64,000 nucleotides of DNA, from the NCBI GenBank assembly GCA_026874595.1, contig CM049316.1, forward strand, positions 33,115,339-33,179,338, read 5' to 3'. This document shows, one piece after another, positions 48,561-59,940 of this stretch (positions within the stretch are counted from its first letter, which is position 1; each line of letters begins with the position of its first letter). Under the pieces are notes generated by a model. That model saw only the letters and a program-made list of their open reading frames with translations. It was not told the origin of the DNA and did no database searches. Source of the DNA: Sipunculus nudus (taxonomy: Eukaryota; Annelida; Sipuncula; Golfingiida; Sipunculidae). Made by a program: the position numbers and the translations under genes.

Positions 48561-49184
48561 TCCGTCGGCAGGACGAATTAAATTGGTTCAGGTTCGTAAA
48601 TCTCCGGATTTGTCCAGCCAAGGCCTCTCGATAAGATGGATTAACAAGACATCTCGATTATTATTTGACTCGTACATAGAAGGTCTTAAATTAAAAGAAT
48701 GCATAAATTTCAACATCTATATAACAAAGTTGCCTAGATTTTCATGCACTTTAGACATTACCGCCTTTATTACAAGGACCTTTACTTTTAAACCATCACT
48801 TTCAATACCGTAGTATTGACATGTTTATCACATGACATCTACAGCACGGTCTGCAGTTCCAGTTCAATTTCCTTCTTCATTCTAGAAAAGGAATTGACAC
48901 CCGAGCTAAAGCAGACGTGCATTACACAACAGGAATAGGTATTTGTTATTCCACGTTATTCTGCAACCGACGACTTATCAAACTGATGACTTTGGTTACA
49001 ATATCGGAAAATACTGCGTGACTTCACTGCGGGGCTTCGAGAATGTGTTCTCTATTTGTGTGCTCACTGCCGATAACTGTCAGGCGGGAAAAAAATTAAC
49101 AAAGAGTGACATTATGCAAAGTTGACTTGCGTTATCAATACAAATGATTTTATTCTTTAAATAACTCTCATCAATTCTAATTAG
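48561..49184. other. No supported feature
   Basis: Short open frames without recognisable content. Confidence 0.4.
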
Positions 49185-49290
49185 GGCCCGCCTAGGTGGA
49201 TGCCCCATACTTATCAGGTTAACATACGTCCGTCTGTCCGTCCGCCCGTTTTTCCGTCACGCTTTCTGTGGGCGTATTATCCAAGGAAAC
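49185..49290 (+). repeat. Interspersed repeat fragment with (CCGT)n
   Basis: CGTCCGTCTGTCCGTCCGCCCG is a short CCGT/CTGT tract followed by TTTTCCGTCACGCTTTCTGTGGGCG, a context familiar from dispersed invertebrate repeats. No complete element is delimited. Confidence 0.4.
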
Positions 49291-49840
49291 ATTCAAGCAA
49301 TTGCAATGGAAATTTTTACTAGAATTATGACCAGGATTTATGGCCAGTTCAAAATACAATCTGACTGCCAATCAGACGTCATCATCACGAACAGAAAAAC
49401 AATATCAAGAGCAGTATTGATGTTTTGCCCGTGTCCCCGAGCTGGCAATGCCATGACTTGTCTTGATCATATTGACGTGGTCTTAATTCATAGTAAATGA
49501 ATTACAATGTCGATATCCCGGAGCATCTGGAGTATGGCGTTCATGAGAATTTTGTAATTCTAACTACATAATTACACTTCAGCAACAAAACCATTCAATG
49601 GGGATATACGCAGACGCCAATTAAAAAAAATAATAAATCAATTATCAAAGATATAAAATTAATCGAAGTGCATACATCCACAAATTATCTATTGATTCCA
49701 ATGAAATTTGAGTTTGTCATAGTAAAGGAAAGAAATGGCTAAATTTTGGAGTGAATCAGTTCATTTTAGAAAATGTTGTACGGAAAACAGCCGAGGCAGC
49801 TGTCATATTTGGAGAATTCTGGATGGATCTGGATCACGAT
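49291..49840. other. No supported feature
   Basis: AT-rich sequence leading to the satellite. A 64-codon open frame at 49306-49500 has no recognised content. Confidence 0.4.
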
Positions 49841-51330
49841 CCATAAAATTTAGGAGATCCTTCTTTAATTTCCAAGATATGGTTCGGTTACACACACAAA
49901 AATAAATACATAAATCTAACCCATCTTCGTTTCCGAAGGTAAGTATGTAAACTTTTGAAAAAATATTACAGAAAATGAGATAACATTTACTGGGCAAATA
50001 TGTTAGAGTAAGTAAAATAATCCATAAAATTCAGAAGATCCGTCTTTAATTTCCAAGATGTGGTTCGGTTACACACACAAAAACATAGCTGATCACATAA
50101 ATCCCACCCATCTTCATTTCCGAAGGTAAGTATGTATACTTTTGAAAGAATATAACGGAAAATGAGATCACATTTATTAGGCAAATATGTTAGAGTAAGT
50201 AAAAAAATCCATAAAATTCAGGAGATTCGTGTTTAATTTCCAAGGTATGGTTTGGTTACACACACAAAAACATAGCTGATCACATAAATTCCACCCATCT
50301 TCATTTCCGAAGGTAAGTATGTATACTTTTGAAAGAATATAACAGAAAATGTGATAACATTTATTTTACAAATATGTTAGAATAAGTAAAATAATCCATA
50401 AAATTCAGGAGATCCGTCTTTAATTTCCAAGATATGGTTCGGTTACACACACAAAAACATAGCTGATCACATAAACCCCACCCATCTTCGTTTCCGATGG
50501 TAAGTACGTAAACCTTTGAAAGAATATTACAGAAAATGAGATAACATTTACTGGGCAAATATGTTAGAGTAAGTAAAATAATCCATAAAATTCAGAAGAT
50601 CCGTCTTTAATTTCCAAGATATGGTTCGGTTACACACACAAAAACATAGCTGATCACATAAACCCAACCCATCTTCGTTTCCGATGGTAAGTACGTAAAC
50701 CTTTGAAAGAATATTACAGAAAATGAGATAACATTTACTGGGCAAATATGTTAGAGTAAGTAAAATAATCCATAAAATTCAGGAGATCCGTCTTTAATTT
50801 CCAAGATATGGTTCGGTTACACACACAAAAACATAGCTGATCACATAAATCCCACCCATCTTCATTTCCGAAGGTAAGTATGTGTACTTTTGAAAGAATA
50901 TAACAGAAAATGAGATCACATTTATTAGGCAAATATGTTAGAGTAAGTAAAATAATCCATAAAATTCAGGAGATTCGTGTTTAATTTCCAAGGTATGGTT
51001 CGGGTACACACACAAAAACATAGCTGATCACATAAATCCCACCCATCTTCATTTCCGAGGTAAGTATGTATACTTTTGAAAGAATATAACAGAAAATGTG
51101 ATAACATTTATTTTGCAAATATGTTAGAATAAGTAAAAAAATCCATAAAATTCAGGAGATCCGTCTTTAATTTCCAAGATATGGTTCGGTTACACACACA
51201 AAAACATAGCTGATCACATAAACCCCACCCATCTTCGTTTCCGATGGTAAGTACGTAAACCTTTGAAAGAATATTACAGAAAATGAGATAACATTAATTA
51301 GGCAAATATGTTAGAGTAAGTAAAATAATC
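49841..51330. repeat. 187-bp satellite, eight units, four-unit higher-order structure
   Basis: CCATAAAATT marks unit starts at 49841, 50022, 50209, 50396, 50583, 50770, 50957 and 51143, so the period is 187 bp apart from a shorter first unit (181) and one of 186. Diagnostic variants show that unit 1 pairs with 5, 2 with 6, 3 with 7 and 4 with 8, so two copies of a 748-bp block are present. Units 3 and 7 share GATTCGTGTTTAATTTCCAAGG and TTATTTT(A/G)CAAATATG. Units 2 and 6 share ACATTTATTAGGC after ATGAGATC. Units 4 and 8 share CCGATGGTAAGTACG. Each unit carries a near-identical 60-65 codon open frame on the minus strand, a by-product of unit identity. Confidence 0.93.
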
Positions 51331-51331
51331 A

Positions 51332-51763
51332 AACGGCTTCTGTGGCTTAGGGGTAGAGCGCAGGACAGAGCCGGGAGATCGTGGGCTCGAATCTCAGCCG
51401 ATGCGGTGAGGTTTTTCACGGTCGGCCTCCACCCAGGGCTAGCGCTCTGCAGGCTTAACGGGAAGGCTGTGCCCCACGGCCGTGTATCACTCACATACGA
51501 GTGCGTCTTTGAGGGTTCCTCGGTGTTATGACCCTGCAATGCGGATGATTACACACCCAGGACCCGCAGGTGCGGTAGACACCGGGTCTGGGTGACACCA
51601 GGATACAAAATAAAAAATGATAGGAAGCGAGTGCTACTGCCCTGTCAAGTAGTCCCAAACCGAAATGGAAACTCTGCAGACGTACATACTTAGGTTAAGA
51701 ATTAGATAAGTCAGCATTAAAAAATGGAGGCGGTTACCTCTACCAAAAAAATAAAAAAAAGTT
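51332..51763 (+). mobile_element. tRNA-derived SINE, copy B, full length with 9-bp TSD
   Basis: Box A TGGCTTAGGGG (51343-51353) and box B GGGCTCGAATC (51383-51393) are at tRNA spacing. The body carries TTTTTCACGGTCGGCC, GTGCCCCACGGCCGTG, GTATCACTCA, GTTATGACCC and GATTACACACCCAGGA. The 3' end is GGAGGCGGTTACCTCT followed by an A-rich tail. AAATAATCA flanks it at 51323-51331 and 51764-51772. It inserted exactly at the right edge of the satellite array. The minus-strand open frame 51294-51539 is a shadow. Confidence 0.9.
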
Positions 51764-51772
51764 AAATAATCA

Positions 51773-52586
51773 CTCAAAGACTTGACGTGTTGTAAAATTA
51801 TAATTAATTATCCGGCGTCGTTGTATGGAAGATGTCAGAATACAAGAGTCTGATGGTACTATCTGAAATGAAAAGAATAAAATCAATTTTAAAATATTTA
51901 ATGATGCCGGTTCAGGTACAAATGTCTGATATTTGAAAATGTGAACTAAAACTGTCGGGAATATTTCGGGGCTACACTTGTGGTTTGTTCTACGATCGTT
52001 TAAAATGCCTCAGAATGTGCACACCGGGGAAGTACTTTCATGTGTTGATATATGGCTTTGAATGTCTCTTTATAGATATTATTGGATCAATAAACCGATA
52101 CAGTATAAATAGAGTGTCTTCGCTTGTGTTCTAATGGTACGCAGATGCTTTAACCCATGAAGACAAGTTAATTGGCTGGTGATGTGTTTTCATTGTTGAA
52201 GAACACAGATATATGTGTTATCAATTAACACCCATGCTTCTTCTTGTATAGTCATATACCTTCATGCTCCTTTTTATTTGTGAAAGTCTTGGTGACCTTA
52301 ATTTTGCCGTAGATACTTGCCATGGTTGATGGACAAAAACCTGAAAATCCAAATTGCATATTTAAAGTTATGTATACCTTTAAGATGTTCTTTAGTTACC
52401 ATCTGGCTTAAAGAGATTTTAGGGAAAATATACGATATTGCTTGCTTATTATTCAAGTTTAAACTGGCCACGAATATCATGCGACGGCGACGTGCGGACG
52501 ATTTGTCGGAAACACAAATTGACATACGAAAACATTTTATTTGAAACCTGTTTTCTTTATTAAGATGAAGAGCTTTAAAAACCTTT
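51773..52586. other. No supported feature
   Basis: At 52300-52540 both strands are open over 75 codons without recognisable content. Confidence 0.4.
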
Positions 52587-52815
52587 GCTGGAATTATGGC
52601 TCGTTCAACGGATAGAGAGGCTCTGTAGATTGATACTGTAGTAATACTTTATTGTAACTATATATATCCACCAGACGGCTGTCACATTCTGCAAATTTAG
52701 CTTACAGAGCACTGTATTTGCCGATTTGTGGATCAAATAGTCTGTCACTTTGATTTATGCCCAAGACGGTCAGGTCACTGAGAGAATCGTTATTCTTTTC
52801 TAGATGCTGTTTGTA
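52587..52815 (+). repeat. Diverged direct repeat, copy 1 of 2
   Basis: It aligns in order with 53977-54216: TTATGGC, TTGATACT, TTATTGTAACT, CTGTCACA, GCAAATTTAGCTTAC, CACTTTGAT, ATCGTTATT and CTGCTGCCTGTA-like words. The copies are 1.39 kb apart in the same orientation. Confidence 0.65.
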
Positions 52816-53784
52816 CAAGAGCTACATGTGGACCGATAATAATGTTTGAGCAAACACGCAAGGGGAATCAAGAAGATATTACAAATTGATGTACACGATT
52901 TTGTGCGAAGTGAATTACGTATACTGGAGGCTCATAACCGAATACAAAACTAAAAAAAATGTCACAGAAAAGGGGTAACATTTATTAGACTATGTAAACA
53001 TTATCGATTGAATAAAATAAACCCTAAAACACATTAAGTATTCCAAAAATTAGTAATGGATATCTGATAATCTAGTATAAAAAATAATATACAGTATAGG
53101 GGTATATATTGATAATTATCCTAACTAAGTATAAAAAAGTAGGTAACAGGCGTATATAAGCAGCTTGTTATAAACAATTTACACAAATATAAAAGTAAAA
53201 CAATATCAAATTAATGTAATAAAAAACACAATCACCTCTATTAAAGTCATTTTTGGCACAAATGACTGATATTTATAAATAAGAACTATAAAATATAGGG
53301 GGGATGGATTCTTACCTATTTCAATTTAATCTTCGATCACAACAATCATTTAGTACACTAAGAAAACACGGTGATGTATTTGAACTAAATGTCTTTAGAG
53401 TGTGGTCTATCTCTGTGCACTTAATGTACTGGAGATAGACTTGTATTGATCGATCGACTTATATTGACTGCCCTTGTGTCACCGTGGCACATAGAGGCAA
53501 CACTTCAACCTCTCTGGAATTAAAAAAGTTGATATTTTGAGTAGGTTTATATATCATTTAAAAAAAATGCTACTTAAAACTCTTAATTTGAGAAAACTTT
53601 TACTCTACTATCCTAATTATGAGTTAATGTTTCAGGAAAATTTGAATAAATTCGCTTGGTGTGCAACATCTTTCTAATTATTTATAAATTGGATACTATG
53701 TGACGGCAAAGGGTGAAAGAGATGTGCTTTGGTCTCCATGTGTCCCGATGTGACATCAACTTGATACCGAGAATACAAAGATAC
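52816..53784. other. No supported feature
   Basis: AT-rich sequence between the repeat pair and the minisatellite. Confidence 0.45.
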
Positions 53785-53960
53785 ACATCGGAATGACATC
53801 GGGATGACATCGGGAATTGAATAATATCGCGGAAACATCGGAAGAAATCTTAAACATTCTCATCCGTTAAACACTTGGAAACACCGGGGTGACACCGGGA
53901 CGACACCTGGGCGATATCGGTTTTGACATCGGGACAACAAATCAGGGTGACATCGACGAT
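53785..53960 (+). repeat. Degenerate minisatellite, GACATCGGGAT-type
   Basis: Consecutive variants of an 11-mer occur: ACATCGGAATG, ACATCGGGATG, ACATCGGGAAT, ACACCGGGGTG, ACACCGGGACG, ACATCGGGACA. They thin out between and include GATATCGG forms. A CCCGATGTGACATC word lies just upstream. No long open frame preserves the unit, so coding is not supported. Confidence 0.65.
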
Positions 53961-53976
53961 ATAAACACGCCTTTCG

Positions 53977-54216
53977 ACTGGGGTTATGGCATTTCCTTTT
54001 CAGCAGACATAACCTGAGACCTACAGTAGGTTGATACTCAAGTAGATAGATTATTGTAACTCAATAAATCCAGGGGCAGCTGTCACACTCGGCAAATTTA
54101 GCTTACTGAACACAATTTCTGTTGATTTCTTACTCAAACAGTACGACACTTTGATCTATGGTCACAATGGAGTCACGGAAAGGATCGTTATTACTTCGAA
54201 CCTGCTGCCTGTATCG
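53977..54216 (+). repeat. Diverged direct repeat, copy 2 of 2
   Basis: See the copy at 52587-52815. Divergence is considerable, but the order of shared words is kept. Confidence 0.65.
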
Positions 54217-55969
54217 CCGCTATGATATTTTGGTGCCTAAGCACCAGGGAAATAATGAAAGAAAGATTAGAAATTTGACTTACAGGTTTTTCGTTAAATG
54301 AATTCTGCATACTCCCTCCGTTGGTCAGTCTCTCATTCACTAACTTTTATCTCCCTTTTTGTCTGTATTTATTTTCTTTATTTGTTTTCGTCCAAAATCA
54401 GCGCAAAAGTCATGTATGGAATTTTTAATACTCTCTTATTCTTTTATTGTTGTAAGAAAAAAAAAATGCACAAGTAATACTGTTGGAATGCCCGGGGAGG
54501 TCGATATTTTAAAAACTACGGTACTCATTTTTCGTTTACTTATTATATAAATGGCTAAAAAATCAACCTACCGGGAAAAAAACCTTATTAGGGGTTTTAT
54601 GTGTTAATCAGTTTTTAACACTTCCAAAAGGAAACCTTAGGGCTGCATACGATAAACTCAATAATCCATAGAGTCTGGGGGCATATTACTGCTTTTTGCT
54701 ATAGCACGCTTGTCAAGACCCGGAGCCAGATTCGTCCAAGGAAAGTTAGCCATTGGAAAAAATATCTGTCAATGCCTACTGGGATAAGTAACAACAGCAC
54801 ATGGGTTTCTTATCACTGTGCATCATTGGCCGATCTTTTGGATATAATTATTAAGTGTGCTTAACTCTATTTATAATTAAAAAAATATGATATTATGAAC
54901 ACTTAATTTTAATTATATTTTTTATTTTATTATAATGGATTAAATAAAAACGTTTATTCTCAATAAATATTTTTTGGTGAGGTGATTATTCAGCAAAACT
55001 TTCGGAATAACTTGACAGGATCGTTTTACATCATATACACAGAGACCTACAGACCTCAGACTTTCCTATCAGTACCCTGCCAGGGGGAAATTCTTTACTT
55101 GGAATACTAAAAGAGAGCCAGGGGCTTTACAACAAAGTCATAAATTCACAGCGCGCCCGGTACGGGATTTATTTACGGCAGCGTCGATAGCGCAGCTGCG
55201 GGACTTACATTTACTCAGTGACTGACTTGATAAAATCATGAAGTCATTACATTACACGGGAACCTGCCGAAGGGGATTCGATGTTTCGCCAAAGTGATAA
55301 CAGATACAAATCTAATGATATATGAAACGGATTTTACCAAGGAAATTGAACGATGCTGTTTATGAATTATAAACAATACTAATTAACTTCTGCAAATGAG
55401 ATAAGAAACGATACGACATGGTTAAGGTTTTGATAATTTACACTCAAACTTAGTTAACCATTTGTTAAAATATTAATTTTTAGAAAGTTTAATTGTGAGA
55501 ACTGCGATTATAAATAACTGCCTGTCTTTAAGGTATACGGTGTTGCCATGACATGCCATTAGCCAGGTCGCCCGTTTAAATCTGACAGAAAACAAATACC
55601 GACGTCTGAGTTTAAAAGATCAACTAATAGGTGCAGTGCCTGCATGGACCCAAAGTAATCCCAACATTCTCTGCGTGTCAGCAAACCACCAAACGCAAAT
55701 GTTAAATGACTTCCCTATATCAACCATAATAAACCATGTATTGACCGTAATCAAATAAAGAGAACATATTTACTTAAATTTGTCATAACTGACTTTCCAC
55801 ACATGGTCATTATCAGAAAATCATCATTTTGAGAAAATATATAGTCTGTAAACTTCATCATGGTAGCCTCTGTCCCATGTGGTTTTTGTCTTAGGGTAAA
55901 GGCACATACACAACTCTGGCATAAACAAAGAATTGAAAACATTAGTTTTGTCAGGTAAAAGAGAAATTT
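54217..55969. other. Non-coding, nothing supported
   Basis: Very AT-rich around 54850-54970. A GC-richer patch at 55150-55290 has no recognised content. Confidence 0.45.
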
Positions 55970-56720
55970 ATTTTTTAACTCACGCTTCTTTCAGTCATGC
56001 TGAACCCTTTGCCCTTCAGGTCGTCTGTATGTCCGTTAGCGGGGCACAAATCGTAACCGTAAGGGCTGGGATCATGGATCTTGGCCTAAGGAGCTCATTG
56101 CAGACCCGAAATCAGGCCACTATGACCACTATTCTCCGAGTTAAAGGACGTTCTATAGCACCCAAGAATTATTGTAAAATACAAACAAATGGCAAGGTAT
56201 ATCAAGGCAGGCTGGATAGATTGTTCTAAAAATCAGGATTCCTGAAGATCTTTCATATTTTTTTCTTGTATGGAAGACTGGTGGCGCCATTCGATTTTTT
56301 TATTTTCAAGTATTTTTACCTATATTTTAGACTGTCAAATAACAGCAAGATGTCAGTTTCTCATCTGTATTTTCATCTAGCGTCCTGAAGCCTCATATGT
56401 TTGTTGATCATGACTAGTTTCATCAGTACCCGAAGACTGGTTGCGCCACCGGTATTTTTTTCTATTTTTGTTGTTATCTTTTTTTTTGCCTATATTTTTA
56501 AATCGCCATATGAAAGCAAAGGTGTCAGATTCTTTGCCCTGGTTTTATGTATATGGTCTCCTGTAACCCGGTGTGTACCCACTAGTCGAGACATACTGTT
56601 TAAGTCCCATCATGTATCATATACAACGTAGTCAGTCTTCGTCAAAGCTGCCGAATATAGGATTATTATGGCATATATAACTTTTGATTCACTGCATATC
56701 TTCTCTTCAGGTTTGACACA
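55970..56720 (-). mobile_element. Reversed, decayed relative of the 337-bp tandem element
   Basis: On this strand GTTAGCGGGGCACAAATCGTAACC is the reverse complement of the GGTTACGATTTGTGCCCTGTTAAC core segment. Two GACTGGT(G/T)GCGCCA segments (about 56278 and 56438) are reverse complements of the TGGCGCCACCAGTC segment. So at least two degraded units are present in reverse orientation. The 98-codon open frame at 55933-56229 lies inside it and is not a gene. Confidence 0.65.
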
Positions 56721-57138
56721 CTAGTTGTTCAAGCCAAGTTCTCAGAAGAGTTCGAAAAACTTTTGACCTGAACTTGATCTACAAGGTCAAATCAGCCAAA
56801 TTAAAGTTCATCATCTTAAGGCTTTCTTGGGAATGTTATTACTTATTCTTTGTCCCAAAATTTGATAATGAAAATGTTTCACCCAAGTTCTAAGAGGAGT
56901 TTCAATACTGGTGACCTTTATCTTATTCTTCTCTTCTGCAACAGGCACAAACCAGTCATGACTGGAATAAGTCTGCGTATGTGTGAGCAAGGGCTGAAAC
57001 AGCGAAGAAAACTTTCGACTGTTTTGTCAGATGGTCAAAGGTCAAGATCACATGTAGAGTTAATCTCAATATTCCTTTAACATAATGAAATTTTTGTTGT
57101 GCATGTTAGAATAAAATGCCATGTGTGAAATATGTACC
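56721..57138. other. Probable interspersed repeat, not delimited
   Basis: Repeated CAAGTTCT..GAAGAG and AAGGTCAA words, a style common in mollusc dispersed repeats. No boundary was found. Confidence 0.3.
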
Positions 57139-57530
57139 CTTTTTGAGGGAGGTAACCACCTCCATTTCTTTATGCTCTCTTATCTAATTTTGTACGTATG
57201 TACATCTGCAGAGTTCGCTTTCTGTTTGGGACATCATGACAGGGCGTTGGCACTCTCTTCTAACATATTATTTTTGTATCCTGGTGTCACCCAGGTCCGG
57301 TGTCTACCGCACCTGCGGGTCCTGGTGTGTAATCATCCCTATTTCTGGGTCATAACACCCGGGAACCCCCAAAGACGCACTCGTTTGTGAGTGATATACG
57401 GCTGTGGGGCATAGCCTTCCCATTAAGCCTGTAGGCCGCCCCACCACGGCGGAGGCCGACCGTAAAAATCTCGACCTCACGACCTTCCGGCTTTAAGTCC
57501 TATGCTCTACCCCTGAGCCACAGAATCCGG
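57139..57530 (-). mobile_element. tRNA-derived SINE, copy C
   Basis: Minus-strand head TGTGGCTCAGGGGTAGAGC (box A). The box-B region is disrupted by a deletion of about 20 bp (GTGAGGTCGAGATTTTT). The body and 3' end match copy B closely, including GTGCGTCTTTGGGGGTTCC-type sequence, GGTGCGGTAGACACCGG and GGAGGTGGTTACCTCC. The deletion probably left it without Pol III promoter activity. Confidence 0.88.
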
Positions 57531-58950
57531 TATTTAAAAACAATAAATCAATAACTTACTTAAATCACAAACTAGATAGCAAGAATGAATAAAATCCTGT
57601 TCAATGGTAGCATCCCTATCTTAAAGAATTTGTTCCGAGCTCGGACTTGAATTTGGAAATGTCGCATTTTCATTTCCAGATCCACAAGAAACTTTGCATT
57701 TTTGTCTCTGCTAGAAGGGTATGCTTCATCCCCGTACGTGAGTACGTCGGTGTGTGTTTGTTCATAACATAACTAACGAAATCAAAAAAGGAATTGCATG
57801 AAATGGTCCGAGCATTTTTAGAATGCGTCACATAAGAATCGATTACATTTTGGTGTAGATTTGTCATATGATTTGGATTCAGGAACGCAATAAAGAATAT
57901 TAAATATTTAGAGTCACTTATGCACGAATAATGACTCGAATATGAACCGAATAAGTGAATCCAACCCACAATAGGAACTCTAATAACCAAACTTTGGTAA
58001 CAACCTATAAATACTTATGCCAATACTTTGTAGAGAAACAAAATAAGATTTATTATTTCCTGTCAATATATTCCTAAAAATGATTTTTATCCATCAGATT
58101 AATAGCTCGCTTGGTATTTATTTAAAATTTACAAGCATTACATGTCCTCGTACAATAAATAGTTCAGCTCCCAAATGCACACAACAGCAGTGCAGTTATG
58201 CTTCCGAACTTTTTAATCTCGACCAGCATTGCATAGGTTCAGTGGATTAATTCTCTTAAGGCCGCACTTTAATTTTTCATGGGATCCTTCGCGTAAGTAA
58301 ACGAATCTATAAGGGGCGAAACGGAGACTGAGAGTTGCTAAGGGACCAGTTATAGAATATTCTGTCACATTTCTACATCGCTACGGTGTCCAAGATGTCT
58401 GCAAAGTAATATCATTTGACAAAAAATATCAATAAAGGAGTGATCCCATGAGGTTCAGTCTACTCATAACTGCCAGAACAATCTCAGATTTTATTCGTGG
58501 TTGCAGTTTAAAATGAAATTTTATACAAAACTTATATTTTATCCATACCTTATATTTGTTCCACGCAAGAAACGCGTAAATTTTACTGTAGCTGATTTGG
58601 ATGTACGTTCAAGTGTGACGGTTATCAACAGATTCTGTCAGCCTCGGGGCAAGCAGTCCCGCACAAACAGGTTTTCAACTATTTGATTGGCAGGAGCATT
58701 AGGGATTCTTTGTCTGCAGAATGGCAAGTTAATGTCCTGCTGGACAACCCGTTAATCATACGGGTATCATCGGGTCCTGTTCTAAAGGCATTGGCTGTGT
58801 GTGTGTCCGTGTGTGTTTTACACAATCGGATTTGCATATAGAGACGTATATAATATACATAATGATAAAAATAGAGGTAAATAATATTTTATATATCATC
58901 AAAATTATGATCAAGTTATTGCCGTAACTTCTGAGTAGTAGTATTATAGT
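57531..58950. other. Non-coding, nothing supported
   Basis: AT-rich. A 106-codon minus-strand open frame at 57670-57990 has no recognised domain. Confidence 0.45.
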
Positions 58951-59940
58951 ATTATAGTCAGGGTTGGGCGAAACCCGGGTTTTAAGCATAAAACCCAGCC
59001 CAGAGGGTTTTACTGGGTTTTACGGGTTTTATGGGCAATATAGTCTCAAATATCAACTGACTAAACTCTAAATTTCTTGTACCAGCTTGGGAAATACTGT
59101 GATCAGTATGCTTCTTTACTTTAGAATATAGTTAACTATATAAATATATATAATATAAAACGGATATTGGTGATGTATAGCAGTTATAATGATAATTTAA
59201 AAAAATAAGGAGTCTTTAAGATGGAGTATAAACCTACCGTACTTTGTAAATCCCATTATTTCAATCATATATTCTATCTGAATCTATCATTTGTAATTAT
59301 TTAATGATTTTGAAATAATTTCCTTTGTATCAATGAAAGATTGAAAGTGGATGGATTACTTATTGGGTGTGTCCACAAACAGGCTAACTGGTCGACACAA
59401 GATGGTATCTGGTTGCCAAGTGTCAACTGATTGGCAGTACTTGTATAGGATACCACACAGGTGAAGCCACGGTGACACCTCAGTGGGACTTTGCTGCAGA
59501 AGCAATGGCATCCACTGGGCACTGACACTTTGGGGGTTATTGTTATAACAAGAATATGAGAGGTTGTAGTGGAGAATAGCCTAGGTAATCAAGAGTTACT
59601 AACAAAGGATTTCATTATGGTATGATTCTGCTATATATATCGAGGGCATGTGAGAGATCTTTAGTTAGGCAGTCACAGTGTGATCTCTGACTGCCATCAT
59701 GAAACCTAAACTTATTTCATGGACAATCACTGTAGTTTTTCCTCTTTATTTGATTATATGCATTTTATGCAGCGATTCTGAGATTGAAAAGAGTGCTTCT
59801 AGAAAAGCCCAATTCATATTGCCCATTAAAACCCATATGTGGGTTTTAAGGCTTATTGCCCGGCCGGGTAATAAAATTAAGGGGTATTACCCGCCCAGGT
59901 TTATCCACCCGGGTATTACCCGCCTAACCCTGATTATAGT
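58951..59940. mobile_element. Non-autonomous hAT-type element, 974 bp, with perfect 8-bp TSD
   Basis: The element runs 58959-59932. The left end is CAGGGTTGGGCG and the right end on the minus strand is CAGGGTTAGGCG, 11 of 12 identical. ATTATAGT is duplicated exactly on both sides (58951-58958, 59933-59940). CAGGG-type ends with 8-bp duplications are the hAT signature. Both subterminal regions are dense in GGGTTTTA/TAAAACCC and GGGCAAT/ATTGCCC words that fold against each other. No transposase is visible, so it depended on another copy. Confidence 0.9.

Noticed and set aside
49803-51107. Family of near-identical 60-65-residue proteins on the minus strand
   Set aside because: They are one frame of the 187-bp satellite repeated in each unit. 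Similarity follows from DNA identity, and they overlap each other at the unit junctions.
49841-51330. CRISPR-like array
   Set aside because: Regular spacing, but units are contiguous 187-bp repeats without unique spacers, and the context is eukaryotic.
51335-51405. A functional tRNA gene
   Set aside because: Box A and B fit, but the acceptor stem does not close, and the sequence continues into a SINE body with a target duplication. The same holds for 18491, 26222, 33135 and 57139.
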